A stretch of 64,000 nucleotides of DNA from Heterocephalus glaber. Its lineage: Eukaryota > Chordata > Mammalia > Rodentia > Bathyergidae. The stretch covers positions 39,702,222-39,766,221 of the forward strand of contig NW_004624734.1 of NCBI RefSeq assembly GCF_000247695.1. The letters are read 5' to 3'. The notes under the pieces were generated by a model. It saw only the letters and a list, made by a program, of their open reading frames with translations, was not told the DNA's origin and searched no databases. The stretch's first letter is position 1, and each line of letters begins with the position of its first letter. The position numbers and the translations under genes are program-made. Shown here piece by piece: positions 22,371-35,196 of the stretch.

Positions 22371-24440
22371 GTCGTTTAAACCCTTACTTCATACTGTCAT
22401 AGGGTTCTAGGAATAGAAACAATTTTTTAATTCAGTTGTTCAATTGTCTAGAAGAGGAATGAATATCTAGGAAATCAATACACAGAGAAGTTAAATGATG
22501 TTTCCAAGATCTGTTTAGCTAGCTAGTGCCAGAACTAATACGAGATTCTTCCACTCCTGCTTTTATCCCACAGCTCTTGGCTAATCAATCCCACACTGTG
22601 CTTTGTCCTTTATTGACACTGGGTCTTGCCGGCTGGCATTCCTGGAAAGTAATACATTCTCTGGAAACACAAACTAACAGTAAGGTTAAGTGAGGTCCTG
22701 CAGCCAATGATGCAAGTCAGGATGCCAGACTCTGTTTACTATTCGTGAACTACTGAGCAGGACTATCAAATGCCTTTTTTTTCCTTCTTCCTGAGATAGT
22801 TGTTTTATCATTTGTTGTACCTGGGAGGGAACAGCTGTGAGAAAAACAGGAAATCCTTACAATTAATTACATTACTAGTCAAGAAAGAATGAGAAAGTAT
22901 CATGCTTATTTATATCTCTAAAATACATATCTTAAAGGTAAGGAGAGAACGCACCAAGAGACTTTTGCTTAACATTATCAAACACACTGGATAAGCCATC
23001 ATCTGATCACACAGCCGCTTGCATGAAGAATGATACAGAAGAAACATATAAAGTTGTGAATATAGATGATCCCTGTCTGAGACAATAATGAGATAATTAG
23101 AGTAAGACCAGGACATGCACCCAGCTAAGAGGTAACTTAAATGAGCTTTTAGGACACTGCTCCAGTGGGTGGGAACATTTAGTGGGTGTTGAGTGAAGAG
23201 GGAATCACAAGAGTTACAGATCTAGTCCTCTGATTAGTTATGAAGACTGCATGAAGAGGCTGATATTGGCAGTTGCTGGAGAAGAAGGAGAATTTAGTGA
23301 GCCAGGACAAAGACCAGGTTCCAGGGATTTGTGCTAACACCAGTAACCAAGGTGGCCCTGAAGGTTTTGGTATTTAGAAATGGCAGCAAAAGCCCCAAGT
23401 GGTACTGAGTAGTAGACACTTCTGTGTTTTTGGAAGTGCATAATCGTATGACTCACAGTCATTTACAGACCCAGATAGAGTAATTAGACTCACCATATTA
23501 GGGTACCAACTGTACACAGATGTTTCTCAAGGATTTGGCTTCCCCAAGGAAGCTCAGCCTCCACACACTGATCACCCTGCAAACTGATGGGAAGGCAATC
23601 ATCGGCAAAGGTGAGAACACTTTGTCACACGACTGCCTCTCTGGAGAAGGGCTCCAGGTTCACGGCACCCGTAAAAGCTGTGCCCATTCTCACCTGTCAC
23701 TCCAGCCTCCTCGGCCAGCAGAAAGGGGTTCAGAGCAGAACTCCTGCGTGCAGCCCTCTGAAATGGAACAACAGCTCTGTCAGAGCCACGGGAGGCGCCT
23801 CTGACCACAGCTTTGAGGAGGGAGCTCTGGCTTCCCATCTTCCTCTCATCATCTTTTCCTCTTCACTTCTGGGATCCATAACTCCATGGTACTAACTCTC
23901 CTTCTCCCAGGCCCTGGCTCCAGCAGAGCACTTGGTTCATCATACTTTCCCATTCTCCTTCCCTCTCCTTCATTGGCTCTTCCCTTCTTCCACATCTTTA
24001 ACATGTCTGTCCCACGGTTCTTTGTACACCATCCTTCTGGTCTTTCTGGTGCTCATCCATTCTTTCAGAGCTCAAATACCTTGACTTCTGACAGTTACCT
24101 GTGCAATGACAGCTCAACAAACACCAGCTCTCATTCTGTCTTCTAGCTACTAAACATATTTCTAAATAGCCTCTCAGGCTCTCTCCCACATATCTCCATA
24201 GTACCTAAACTTGGTATGTGCTGGGCTTAACCCTCTGTCCCACCTCTTCAATCCACTCTTCCTCCTAGGTAATAGTACCACTACCCTGGGAGTCACCCAG
24301 ACAACAGACCTGAGAGACATCTTCAGATCCTTCCTTCCTCTCTTACTGTGTGTGTGTCTTTGTGCTAGTCTCTCTACATCTCTTGGTATGTGGATTTCCT
24401 AGGAGAACAGTTTGAGAAAAATACTTAAGTTGCAAGTATA

Positions 24441-24749
24441 GCCAGCCCTCCACATCTGTGGGTTCCACATCCATAGATTCAACCTCAGATCAAAAATATT
24501 TGAAAAGGAAATGCATCTGTATGGAACATGTACAAACTCTGTCATTTTTCCTGAAGGGTAGTATACCAACTACACAGCCTTCACATTAAATCAGGTATTA
24601 TAAGTAACAGAGATGACTCAAAGGACACAGGAGGGTGTGCACAGGCTCTATGCAAATACTACGCTATTTGATAAAAGGGACTTGAGCATTCATAGATTTT
24701 GGTATCCACAGGGGATCCTAAATCCCCAAGAGATTCAAGAGACAACTGC
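24441..24749 (+). mobile_element. Tigger/pogo-like non-autonomous DNA transposon
   Basis: It has the layout of an old Tigger-derived element: CAGCCCTCCACATCTGTGGG and TTCCACATCCATAGATTCAA at one end, TATGCAAATACTACGCTATT inside, then GGGACTTGAGCATTCATAGA and TTTTGGTATCCACAGGGGAT towards the other end. A TA dinucleotide precedes the start. No coding capacity. Confidence 0.7.
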
Positions 24750-25964
24750 AGAAATAATTCCCTGAATCAACAGAGGATTACAGAAGTGAGAGAGGGAAGG
24801 AAAGGAAATCCACAACAAGTGTATCACTGAGCAGGTTTCCAGTGTGGGCAACTGAGGCTCAGACCCTTTGGGGAATCTCCAAGCGCTGGTAGGACAGCAA
24901 AACTAAGAATCACCCTCTAGCCCCCATGCTTCATTGTCATCAGCTGATGGTGGCTTCAGGAGAAGAAGGGCACTAGTTCTCCGGGATTTCCAGCTTGTGT
25001 GTGTGTGTGGACTGAAAGGAAAGATGGGTACGGTATCCACAGTGTTTGCTAAAGTAGAAAACTGATACTTCCCGTGGTCCTGGTTTCTTACTTATACTTT
25101 ATTGCTGTGTATATTTTATGTAAGCTTCTTCAAGTTCTTTATGGAATGAAGTTTATGGGGACCATCTTTGCCATGATAATCTTCAACTATTATTGTACCA
25201 ATTTCTTTCTGAAAACCCCTAATTTAATGACAGAAATTCCCTCCTATCCTTTATTTATTCAATTATTAGAATCCTGCAGTTCCCTTCTGTAAATGTTAAG
25301 AATTCCTACGAATATTTCATTTGTGAATCTACAAATATTTGTGATTCAATGAACATTTCTTTTTCCACCATTGATTTCATCCATAAATAGGCTTCCAGCT
25401 GCTACTTCCTCATCCTTTAGTTTTTAAAAAAAGAAAGTCAAACATTCCTCAGTGAATTGTAACTATGAGGCTTTAAGGTGACAAGGAAAAGTGTTCCTGC
25501 TCCATCAAATTTGGATGGCATCATTTGGGGGTACAGCCCCATCATGACCCTCAGGGTCACCCTATATGAAAAATATTTCAAAACAGTAGTACTGTCAGCT
25601 CCAAGCTTAACAGAAATTATGTGTCTTGGTTTTATGTGCTTAAAATGGAAGCATTTTCCAATTACCTGGACATTTCTCTTATATCCTTCATTATTAAATT
25701 AACTGGGAAGAAAATGTCCGACTCATGAGCTCTTCTCCTCCTGACAACCTTTTAAGGTAATGTAAGGGGACCATGCAGCCATAATGTAGCTGTAGTTGCT
25801 ACAGCAGAAAGTAAATGTCAGATCTTTTTTTCTCTTTCGGTGTTGTTCTTGTTTATAAAAAGGTGATGCTTATAGTATATCTAGATGCCCTCCAAAGCCT
25901 CATGCACTTGTAAGTGGGGCTTTTAAGAGTGACTGGGTCATCAGTCTACGATACTGTATCAGTC

Positions 25965-26287
25965 CACTGATTGGTTTAGCACAGTTCTAGGTGTGGATAA
26001 TGAGCTAACTGAGGAAGAAAGACCCATCCTGGGTGTGAGTGGCACCAACCAATAGGCTTGTAGCCTGGATCGAATAAAAAGGGAAAGAAGAAGGAGGTTT
26101 GCTGCTTCCTACCTGCCCTGCGATGGACTGTTTCTCCTCTGCCTTGCCCCTCTGCCATGCTGCCTTGTCCGGGAGCCAGCCAAGCACAGACTGAAACCTC
26201 GACAAACTGTGAGTTAGAATAAACCCCTCCTCCTTTAATTGGTGGGTGTTGGGTGTTTTCTCCCAGTAATAAGAAAGTAACTAAGAC
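25965..26287 (+). mobile_element. Old LTR-like rodent repeat
   Basis: The 3' half shows a common rodent repeat ending: a CTGCCATGCTGCCTTGTCCG-like stretch, TGTGAGTTAGAATAAACCCC, TCCTCCTTTAATTGG and finally AATAAGAAAGTAACTAAGAC. AATAAA sits about 65 bases from the end, as in an LTR. I cannot name the family with certainty. Confidence 0.5.
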
Positions 26288-26500
26288 AAAAGATAATATA
26301 TGATCACTATGGAAAACGAAAATAAAATTATAAGGGAAAGTTTCCTTTTAAAAATCATCTTAACTATACAAATAATCACTGAATACCTTGGTGAACATGC
26401 CAAGTATATACACTTCATGGATATAAATTAATGACACCATGCTACTTTACATCCAAAACACCTTTTCATCTTTTTTTTTTAAGTTACTATTTCTATTTTT

Positions 26501-26589
26501 TTTTTTTTTTTTTTTAGTACCGGGGATCAAACTTGGAACCTTGTGCTTGCAGGCCAGGTGGCAGCACCATTGAGCTAAATCCTTGGCCC
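26501..26589 (-). mobile_element. ID SINE
   Basis: On the minus strand it begins GGGCCAAGGATTTAGCTCAA and ends GTTTGATCCCCGGTACTA with an A tail. A perfect 15-base target duplication (ACTATTTCTATTTTT) lies at 26486-26500 and 26590-26604. Confidence 0.95.
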
Positions 26590-28677
26590 ACTATTTCTAT
26601 TTTTATAGCTGGCATTCTTAATGTTAAAGTTACCATTTAATCATATCTTGTAAATGAGTACACGACTTAAAAGTCCTCCAACAGCATAAGCAGATCCTCC
26701 CTATGAACATAGGATTTCTGTACTGAAAATTTCTGTTTTTCTCATTTACATGAAGCTTAGAAACTGCTCTCTCCATGGCGACCCCAGCCTTCAAGTCCAA
26801 GTTGGTCTTCCTTCCTCATAAGAAAAGATTCTTATACAAACACCCTATCCAACCAAAATCTTTTCCAGATAAACATGTGTTTCCTGCTGAGAACTAAAAG
26901 AATCCTGCTCTTTAGTTTGGTTTATTCCACTTCCCTTTCAACTTTTCTTTTTCCTTTTTCCACAAATAGATTTCTAAGGTCCCTTCTAAGCTCTCAAGTT
27001 CCTGGTTTATGACTTTAGATGAATCTTACAGGATATTAGCCATAAGGAACATGAAGCCTAATCATTTCCTTCTTCAGCTACATCACTGGGAGGAAAGCAA
27101 TGCTGCCTTGCTTGCATGGTGGATTCATCACAATTTTTGTAACCGTGGCACTGCTGGTCGTGGTAAATAGAGCAATTCACCTACCTCTTAAGGTAGCACA
27201 TCTTTATCACACCACCAAATTTCCTGAAACACTAGTGGGAGCCTCGTCTACCTTTTTTTTTTTTTTTATATGGGGCTGGGGGCAAAGAGACAGCTGCTTT
27301 AACCAAAGTCATTTATGTTATACAGTCACTCTGTCAGAAGCTTAAAACTGTCAACAACTTGAAATCATACATCTTGGGTGCCATGTTGATTTTTTTGTTT
27401 GTTTTTTTCACAGCTACATCAAGACTTAAGCAGAAAGAAAATTAAATTAAGAAATGAAGAAGTTAAAATTGTTTGGTTTTTAAAAAACAATATAAACAAG
27501 ATTGATAAAGACAAGGCTTGAACCTCTAAGGAAAACAGATGTTCAGATCTGCACTCCATTCCATCCTTTTTGATCTGTTGTTGTCATCCTTCTGCCACCA
27601 GAAAGAGAACAGTCCACTGGCCAGGGACAAATGGATCCTCTGAAAGTCTATTCAAAGGTTTCTTTTTCTATTACCATACTAACCCAGTCTCTAGCGTTGA
27701 GTAAGAGTTTATACTTTAACAGCAAAAATAGATAAATATATAAGAATATTCCAAAAAGCTGGACAAAAAGTAGAATATCTTCATCTACTGGAGTATTTTT
27801 GAAATCAGCTAAAACACCATATTGATAAAAGTCTAGATATTTTAGTTTTAATCCAGAGATTTATTATAATATAGTAAACACATAGTCTAAATCTATAATA
27901 GCTCAACAAATTGCAAGGGTTTCCACTGAAAGGTGAGAGCAATGCATCTCTCAAACTTAGTCATTCTATTCATAAATCACTTCTGAATAACAACCTAGTG
28001 ATACTGTGCCCCATTTGGTGCACTAAGTAGAAGACTTAATCTTCACTTCAATTTTGTGGTTATTATAGTGATCATAATATGCACAATACTATAAATTTAT
28101 AAGAAAATATGCATATATCTGGAGGATGTGTTCAACAACTGCCTGCTGATGGCTGAATTATCAAAAAGATTTGGAGACCCCTGATCTGTACACACCACAT
28201 TCTACTCTGAGGAACAAGCAACAGGAGATGAGAAGCACCAACATCCAAGCTATGGGTATTGGCCAAAAGAAATGCAGAGTCACTACATTAATGTCTGGTA
28301 AAATACACTACAAGAGAAAGAGTATTCCTAGAGATGAATACTGTGACTCCATAATGATGAAAAGTATATTTCACAAGAAGAATATAATAGCAATATATTC
28401 ATTCAATAACCTAGCTTTAAAGTAAGCTAAAAAGCAACATTTATTCATCACACAAATATTGATCACTGGAGAACTAAGAGGTATAATAGGATTATACTCT
28501 CTTCTCTAAGCATCCACTCTGAATTCCCTAAGGAACACATTGCAAATGTCAAGTTCAAATATATTCTCTATTTGTTTATTCACCGGTTGTTCAAAAATCA
28601 TATAGTGATTGGCATCTTTCCATATGGGGAGATGTGCTTTCATTTCTCTTAGGCAAATTCTAGGAAAAGAATTGCTT

Positions 28678-28757
28678 GGGCCAGGATTTAGCTGAGTGGT
28701 TCTGGCGCCTGCCTGGCAAATTCAAGGTCCTGAGTTCAATCCCCGGTACCAAAGAAA
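28678..28757 (+). mobile_element. ID SINE nested in L1
   Basis: It begins GGGCCAGGATTTAGCTGAGT and ends GAGTTCAATCCCCGGTACC with an A-rich tail. The duplication AAAAGAATTGCT is found on both sides, the copies being L1 sequence. Confidence 0.93.
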
Positions 28758-29130
28758 AAAAAGAATTGCTGAGTCATAGGGTAGATGCATGTGTAGTTCT
28801 GTGAGAAACCACCAGAGCATTTTTCACAGTTGGTGTACCATTTTGAACTCTAACCAATAATATGAAAAGTTCTAGTGTTTCACAACCTCACCAGCACTTC
28901 ATGTTGTTTGTCCTTTTTCATTTTAGGCACTATACTAGTTTCTTATTGTGATCTTAACTTGCATTTCCCTCATTCCCAAAAGTGTTGAACATGTTTCCAT
29001 ATGCTTATTGGTCATCATTCATATTTCTTCTGGGAAAAATTATCTGTTCAAATCTTTTGCTCTTTTTTCAGAAAATATGAGTTGTCTCTCATGTGAATTT
29101 TCATGACTTTCTCATATAACTATTTATTGA

Positions 29131-29212
29131 GGGCCAGGCATTTAGCTCAGTGGTGCCACCACTTGCCTTGCAAGTGCAAGGTCCCAAGTTCGATCCCTAG
29201 TACCAAAAAAAC
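29131..29212 (+). mobile_element. ID SINE nested in or at the edge of L1
   Basis: It begins GGGCCAGGCATTTAGCTCAG and ends AAGTTCGATCCCTAGTACC plus an A tail. A perfect target duplication AACTATTTATTGA lies at 29118-29130 and 29213-29225. Confidence 0.95.
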
Positions 29213-31046
29213 AACTATTTATTGATTTGAAGAATTTAGTAACTGTCCTTCCTGTTAAAAGAAACATGTGTCTCTACTACTGAGTTCATGGAATTCACCT
29301 AAGAACTCTCTGCCCAAGACTGCATCTAGACTGAAGGGAGGTTAGGACTCAAACTTACTCTTTTTATTATTATATTTCATTAGTGCATATTAATATTACA
29401 TGATGTTGAGGTTTGTTTTGAGAAGTTGGTACAGGTCGTGCTTACTTTTTTATGCAAACATCTGGGAGGTAAGGAATAAAAATTGACACTTATATTTTAA
29501 AACCCCATGTATATAAGATTATCCCGACTAGCAGGTAGAGATAACCATACTTTTGCCAAGTTTTTTTATACCATTTTTAGCTGAGTAAGATAATCTAGTT
29601 AAATTTTAAGGTTTCAAAGTTTTAATAAAATAATCCAAATTATGACAATTCTACCTCCTATTTATAATTCTTCACACACACATAAGGGTATCTAATTTTC
29701 CTGACCTCTTTAGAATGAATCTTGCTAAGCTCCCTGTCAAGTTCTTAATGAACTGAAACAGATGTTATTTTAGCAAGTGCTACTGTAACTGGTCAACTCC
29801 AGCACAGTCCTGGGCATACATTCCAGGGGTTTGCTGAGGCCCTGCAAACATTAAGGATGGGTGTGACTTCTCGCCTTCTTTCTTTAGAAGCAGGTACTTA
29901 GCTGTTGTACAGACTTCAATTAAAAAAAAAAATTCTGGAATCTATCTTTGATCACAAAGATCAAAAACAGTGGATGAGGGCACATTCTAAGTCTGAAGCA
30001 TTTATAAACGTTTGTCATTTGCCCTTGAAAGACAGTTGTCTGTTCTACAGCTTTCTCTGTGAGCTGTTGCCCAAAGTTTACAAATTGGTTCCGTAATGGA
30101 AATACAAGCATTCTGATGAAAGAGGCCTAAAATTCTCTGTACTCTTTCTGGCCTTAGATCTACTTTTTCTCAGTTTCATATTTGTACTGAATGAGAGAGT
30201 AGGAGCCAGTTTCACGTAAGTTGTAAGGAATGAGGCTTTCTGTGTGTTTTCTTTTATTCCCTGGATCAACTGGAAACTCCTGTGAAACTGTTAAGAGTTT
30301 CTAAAACAAGAGATAATCCCCTCTTGCTTTAATGCTGCTTCCTTTAACAACCTATTTTTAACCCTTGGCCCTGAATATGGAACATAGGATAATGGGATGT
30401 GAATGACGGCATTCAGGATTCCTTAGGCCATCTAAGCAAAAAAGGAAAAATTGCAGCCACTGAAAGTCTGCTCCACCACCTCCTCCAAAAAGAGTATTTT
30501 AAGTATTTTCAATTAGGAAACACATTTTTAAAAAATTATAGGTAATGATTGAATCTCATAATCAAACTAGTGAGGAACATTTTCTATGAATGAGAGAGAT
30601 TTTTCATTTTTCCAAACTAACTGCTCCAACTAAGGCATTTCTGGTGTTTAAGGGCCAAATTAAAGTTCCACTCAGACCCAGAAACGAAGCAGCTCAGCTA
30701 TCAGGCAACCTGTTTCGGTACGGCCAGCAATAAACAGACTTGGCTGAAATGAGAGAAAAGGAGGTTTACTGTTCTCAGCCTCTGGTATCTACCGGTCATG
30801 GCAGGGGACTTTAGGAGGAAAGTTCTAATCCACTTTCATAAAATGCATTCCTGAAGCCCTAACTTGGGAGAGATGAAAGAGTCAAATTTCCTCAGACAAA
30901 ACTTTCTGCATTTTTTTGTAGTCATGTGAGAAAATCCCTCTATGAACACAGAGATGAGGTAGTTGGCTTCACACCATAATTGTGGGTAAGAGATTCTGAA
31001 CAAAAAATATTGTAAAATAAGCTGTAGTCTTCTGCTTAAAATGGTA

Positions 31047-31200
31047 CAGATATATCTCTATATATTTATATAGATTTATATAGTACACAAAAATCTATCA
31101 ACATAGATCTACAAATTTATCTATAGATTGATTTATATATTTATCTACAGAGAAATCTATCTATACAGAGAGGGGTCTATTTATAAAGATAGAAATATAA
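31047..31200 (+). repeat. Degenerate ATCTATAGA-type AT-rich repeat
   Basis: About 150 bases made of imperfect ATCTAT, TATAGAT and ATTTATAT units on both strands. The stretch is partly self-complementary, with a short interruption of GAGAGGGG near 31167. Probably a decayed TATC microsatellite. Confidence 0.8.
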
Positions 31201-31879
31201 AACAGAGGACTGTCTTCTTCCAGGATTTGTAGCAAACTTTAAATGAAACAGGAATCTTCACATGAGACCTCTTGGACTTCCTTGGGGCAAAGTGACCATG
31301 TAAGATGAAAGAGAAGTGACCCAGATCAAAGGGTTATTAGGATGTGACATCCTGCAAGCAAACATTCTTCCTGAGACTGCCCTGACTCCTGCAGAAGCTA
31401 AGAGTGTTGCTTCAGCGAGAACAGGTCAAAGTGAACTGGAAGTTTTGTTCTAGAGCACATGTCTAGTGGCTTAAGCACCGTGCTTTGGAATAATAACTAA
31501 GGAAAGCACAGTTCTGAATTTTTAATGTTTTCACTGAAGGCAGGCACACACTGCATAACAAGGGCTGTGACAGGGTGGCAGTGAGTGCCACAGGACACGT
31601 AGGGACATATAAACATTCCACTGAAGGAGGAGCCCAAATCCAAGTGTCCTAGGCTGCATCTTGGGCTACTTCCCATTGTTCTGAACATCAAGGTGACTGG
31701 GACCCTCCAGCAAGAGAAGCACATGGTTGTTATCCTGGATTTGAAAATCCCTGAACTTGATTAATTAAATGAATGTATCTGGGGTCAAGGATAACAGACT
31801 TAGAAACTGGTGAACGTATCATACATCTCCAACTATTTTATATCCCAGCCTTCATTTAGGCCCCCGGCCCAACCTGGAT

Positions 31880-32180
31880 CAGCATCCTGTTCTAAACGAC
31901 AACACAAAACCTGTGTCTCTGTCAAACTGGTGTGTCACTGCTCAAAGCCACCTCCTGCCAGGGCTCTGTTCGTGTCTCTCTCTCACCTGGAATGGCTTCT
32001 CACCTCCCCAAAGCCAAACCTCAAAAAAGCACATCTTTATCCAAAGATAAAGCACCCATGGAAGGGCGCTCTCTCACTGTCTTCATCCATCACTGCCTGG
32101 CTCTAACTCACTCCCATGCACAGTGTTGGGTGTGACATTCACCATCCTGCACAATCACCTAATGCTCTGTGTAGTTTTGC
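31880..32180 (+). mobile_element. L2-like LINE remnant
   Basis: TCAAAGCCACCTCCTGCCAG, CTCTCACCTGGAATGGCTTC and CACCATCCTGCACAATCACC follow the order of a mammalian L2 3' coding remnant. Highly diverged. Confidence 0.35.
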
Positions 32181-32659
32181 TTTTTGCCCTCAAGGAGATC
32201 AAAAATACTTGGAGGTTAGGGTTAGCTTACATAGTGTTGTATCCTCCCCAAATCTCTTGTAACACATGCGGAGACTTTGTGGATATAATGGCATGCCACG
32301 GAAAAATATGAAATGCAAGTTCAAGATCCTTTGTTCTCATTTGGGAGTCCCTAGGATGCTGTAGTTCCACAGGACTGTCTGCTTCTCAACTGCCATCCCA
32401 GTTGGCATCTGTGGTGCAGCGAAGCTCTGAAAGGGACGGGCTCTGGGATCATGTGCGTGAGCTTTTGTTTATGCTCTGAAACACCCTCACATACACATGT
32501 GGGCAACTCCACACAAACATCTGTAGCACAGTAAATGTGTACCAAGCACTCTGCTGGGAAACAGAAATACAAGCGTGAGATAGAGAGCACGTGGGTGTCT
32601 GTGTGTGTGCACACACAGTGTTTGTGTACACACTCCTGTAAAACCAGGGCCTTCGATTA

Positions 32660-32790
32660 GCTCACAATCTATTGCAATGCTTTCCTTGTTACACAGGGGA
32701 GATTCCCAGACTGCATCCCAAACTGTATCAAAGTAACTGGGGTGGGAAACAAGAATCTGTATTTTAACCCCCAAGAACCAGTGGTGCAGA
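32660..32790 (+). mobile_element. MER5-like hAT remnant
   Basis: TGTATCAAAGTAACTGGGGT, AACAAGAATCTGTATTTTAA and CCCCCAAGAACCAGTGG resemble the inner part of MER5A (TCAGAATCTGCATTTTAAC in the family). The ends are not clear. Confidence 0.4.
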
Positions 32791-33109
32791 AGGAAGGACA
32801 CACAAGTGCGTAGACAGATAAAATGTAAAAGCAACTGTTGCCTTATCTCTAGGACACATGTCCAGGGTGTGAGGGAACAGAGGAAAGAGCCCCAGCAGTG
32901 CCCAGGAACCCACAGCACATGCATAGGTGGTGATGCATGAACTGAGATCCAGCAGCACTGTACAGAGGAACAGGAAATACCTAAGTTAGGTCTTTTCCAG
33001 CCATCTGTACTCTGCCATGCTCCTATTAAAAATAACTGAATGGATGCCTTCAGGCCTTGGGCAAAACCCTTAAAATTGTACATGTATAGCCGGTCCTGCC
33101 TACCACCAA

Positions 33110-33380
33110 AACCCTACTGCCCACCCCACCCTGCCTGGCCTAGAGTCCTGTCCCCAAACCTTTGCCTTCCTTACCTCTCCTCTCCCATCTGTCACTGAAG
33201 TGGCTGACTTTGGGGAAGTCTCCTTCATGTCTTCAAGTCAGGGTTTGACTGCCCTCCTCATGACTCCACTAGCACCGAGACCAAAATTCTTAGCACCCAG
33301 CATCACATGTGCCTACTTCAACTTAGAACTGTATCCCCAGTACCTAGCATACACTGTGGGGTGGAGAATACATGGATGAA
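33110..33380 (+). mobile_element. L2 LINE 3' remnant
   Basis: The stretch ends with ACTGTATCCCCAGTACCTAG, CATACACTGTGGGG and a degraded ATGGATGAACTC, matching the L2 3' terminus (TATCCCCAGCACCTAGCACA then AATGAATGA). Diverged. Confidence 0.5.
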
Positions 33381-34985
33381 CTCCTGCTTGCATGAGTCAG
33401 TACAAAGAAAAGTATGCAAGAGCTTGCCAAATGTGGGCACCCACAAGTCCTTTACTATTATTAGGCTATAATGCATATGAAAGGTGGGCAGGAATGAGAT
33501 TTTAAAAGAAGTCAATACAGACAAGAACAGGAGGGAGAAGTGTGGGCTTTCAGAGATCACAGGAAGGCACTGGGAGGTGTCTAAGGGACAGTAATCTCTT
33601 TGAGATAAGGCCAAGAGACAGCCTAGGTAAATAGGCTAATTTTTAGTTATTAAGCAAAAGACCATGTGCAAAATAATTTATACATTATAAAGTTAAGTAT
33701 AAATGCAGTGATATTTTTGCAACCCCTAGGTATTAAATATATTCAGTGCTGTAGTGTTTATTTTTCATATTTCTACCAATATTACCAAAAACTAATTACA
33801 TGTTTTGATAAGAAAAGATTATGAATATACAAAGCTCTGGAAATACTGTCCCATATTGGGAAAATGTAGAGGACAGAAGCACCCTGGGAATGGCCTCCTC
33901 TTTCAAAATAAACCAGTTACATACCCGGATCACTCACACAACCACCTACTATAATGGTTACCAACAGTACCGGTGGTAACCTCTGTTGAGCCTGGCTTTC
34001 AGTTCAGTGGTTTGTGTACTTACTTAATAGCAACAATCCCACCAAAGATTTAAGTAAATAAAATTATTTCAAATCTTAAGCAGGGTTTTGTTTTATTCCT
34101 ACAGCGATCTTCCCCTATCACAGGCCAGAGGAGGCTGTGGGACCCTCAGGTCCTTTACATAAGTTTCAACCCAACTCACCTGCCCGCCTCTCCTGTATCC
34201 CATAGCCCATAGTGGTGATGGAAGACAGGCAGATGATCAGGACCCTGCAACTGGCCCTTATCAGCCTCTTTCAGGAATGCAAATCAAAACCTCTGCTGGA
34301 CTTCTGAAGCATTCCTGGGAGTGGGCTTCTCAGCAGGGTTGGAGCAATCCACAGATGGCTACATAGATAAAATGAGTTTTGCTCACTCCTTTGTACCCAA
34401 GGCTAACTGCAGTGGCAGTCATGGGTCACTTGGGGAAATAAAAACACTGCTGTATAAGCCAAGAGACCTTTGCAAAAAGCCAAACAAACTGTTAGGATAA
34501 GAGAAATCTCCTCTGGTACTCCCCACTAATACAGCCAGTTCAACTGAGCCTCATGGAAGCTGGGGTTTGTGTGCAACAAGGTTCAACTGTATCCTCGCAG
34601 CTGGCATCCCTGGCAAAACAGGGCACACTGTGCCAGCCAAACCCCAGTGTCTGAGTGGTTAGGTAGACTTCACTCAAACATCTCATTTCCCTTATTGCAC
34701 ACATCCAAGTATACACACAAAGTATGTGTGCTATCTGTACAGGAATGTTTAGTGTACAAATGGGCTCAGAAAACATAAGGATCTAATTCAGCATTTTTTA
34801 TTTGGTCGTAACAGGCTCTTTATGTTCCAGGTTTTTAGAATTACAACCTACCCTCTCTGGGATAATGGGTCTGTGTAGCCCAGAGTCCCACCACTCAGGA
34901 ACCCTGGTAGAGTTCTCAAAGAAGAGTTTAATCTTACCACCAATGCATAGCTTTCTGCTTTTGTAAAAATCAGCTTTACGGAAGC

Positions 34986-35196
34986 CACTGTATTGGTCCT
35001 CAAGTAGGGATGGGTTTGCTTCTGCAGGGGACATTCTGCAATGTTGGAGACATTTTTGATTGTCTTAATTGGGGAGACTCACGCTACTAGCATCTAGCAG
35101 GGAGAGACCAAGGATGCTGCTAAACATCTGATGGTGCACACACAGCCTCCACCAACAATGGATTATGTGACCTGGCAAGATTGAGAAGCTCTGCTG
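34986..35196 (+). mobile_element. MER20 (hAT-Charlie, non-autonomous)
   Basis: This is nearly full length (211 of about 219 bases). It starts CCACTGTATTGGTCCTCAAG, and continues GGGGACATTCTGCAATGTTG, GAGACATTTTTGATTGTCTT, TAGCATCTAGCAGGGAGAGA, AAGGATGCTGCTAAACATCT. It closes with GATTGAGAAGCTCTGCTG. The inverted ends (CCACTG-like and its complement) are eroded. MER20 is a eutherian-specific DNA transposon. Confidence 0.78.

Larger units (their letters stand above)
28570..29240 (-). mobile_element. L1M 3' region, interrupted twice by ID SINEs
   Basis: The plus strand is the reverse complement of an L1 3' end. Landmarks are TTGCTGAGTCATAGGGTAGA, TCACAGTTGGTGTACCATTT, CTCACCAGCACTTCATGTTG, TTGTGATCTTAACTTGCATT and TCTGTTCAAATCTTTTGCTC. 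It lies in the sense of PRKCH. Two ID SINEs split it. Non-functional. Confidence 0.8.

Noticed and set aside
32487..33083. Longest minus-strand open frame (198 codons), Cys/His/Trp-rich
   Set aside because: It crosses a MER5-like remnant and a CA/TG-rich stretch, has odd composition, no known domain and no splice context.
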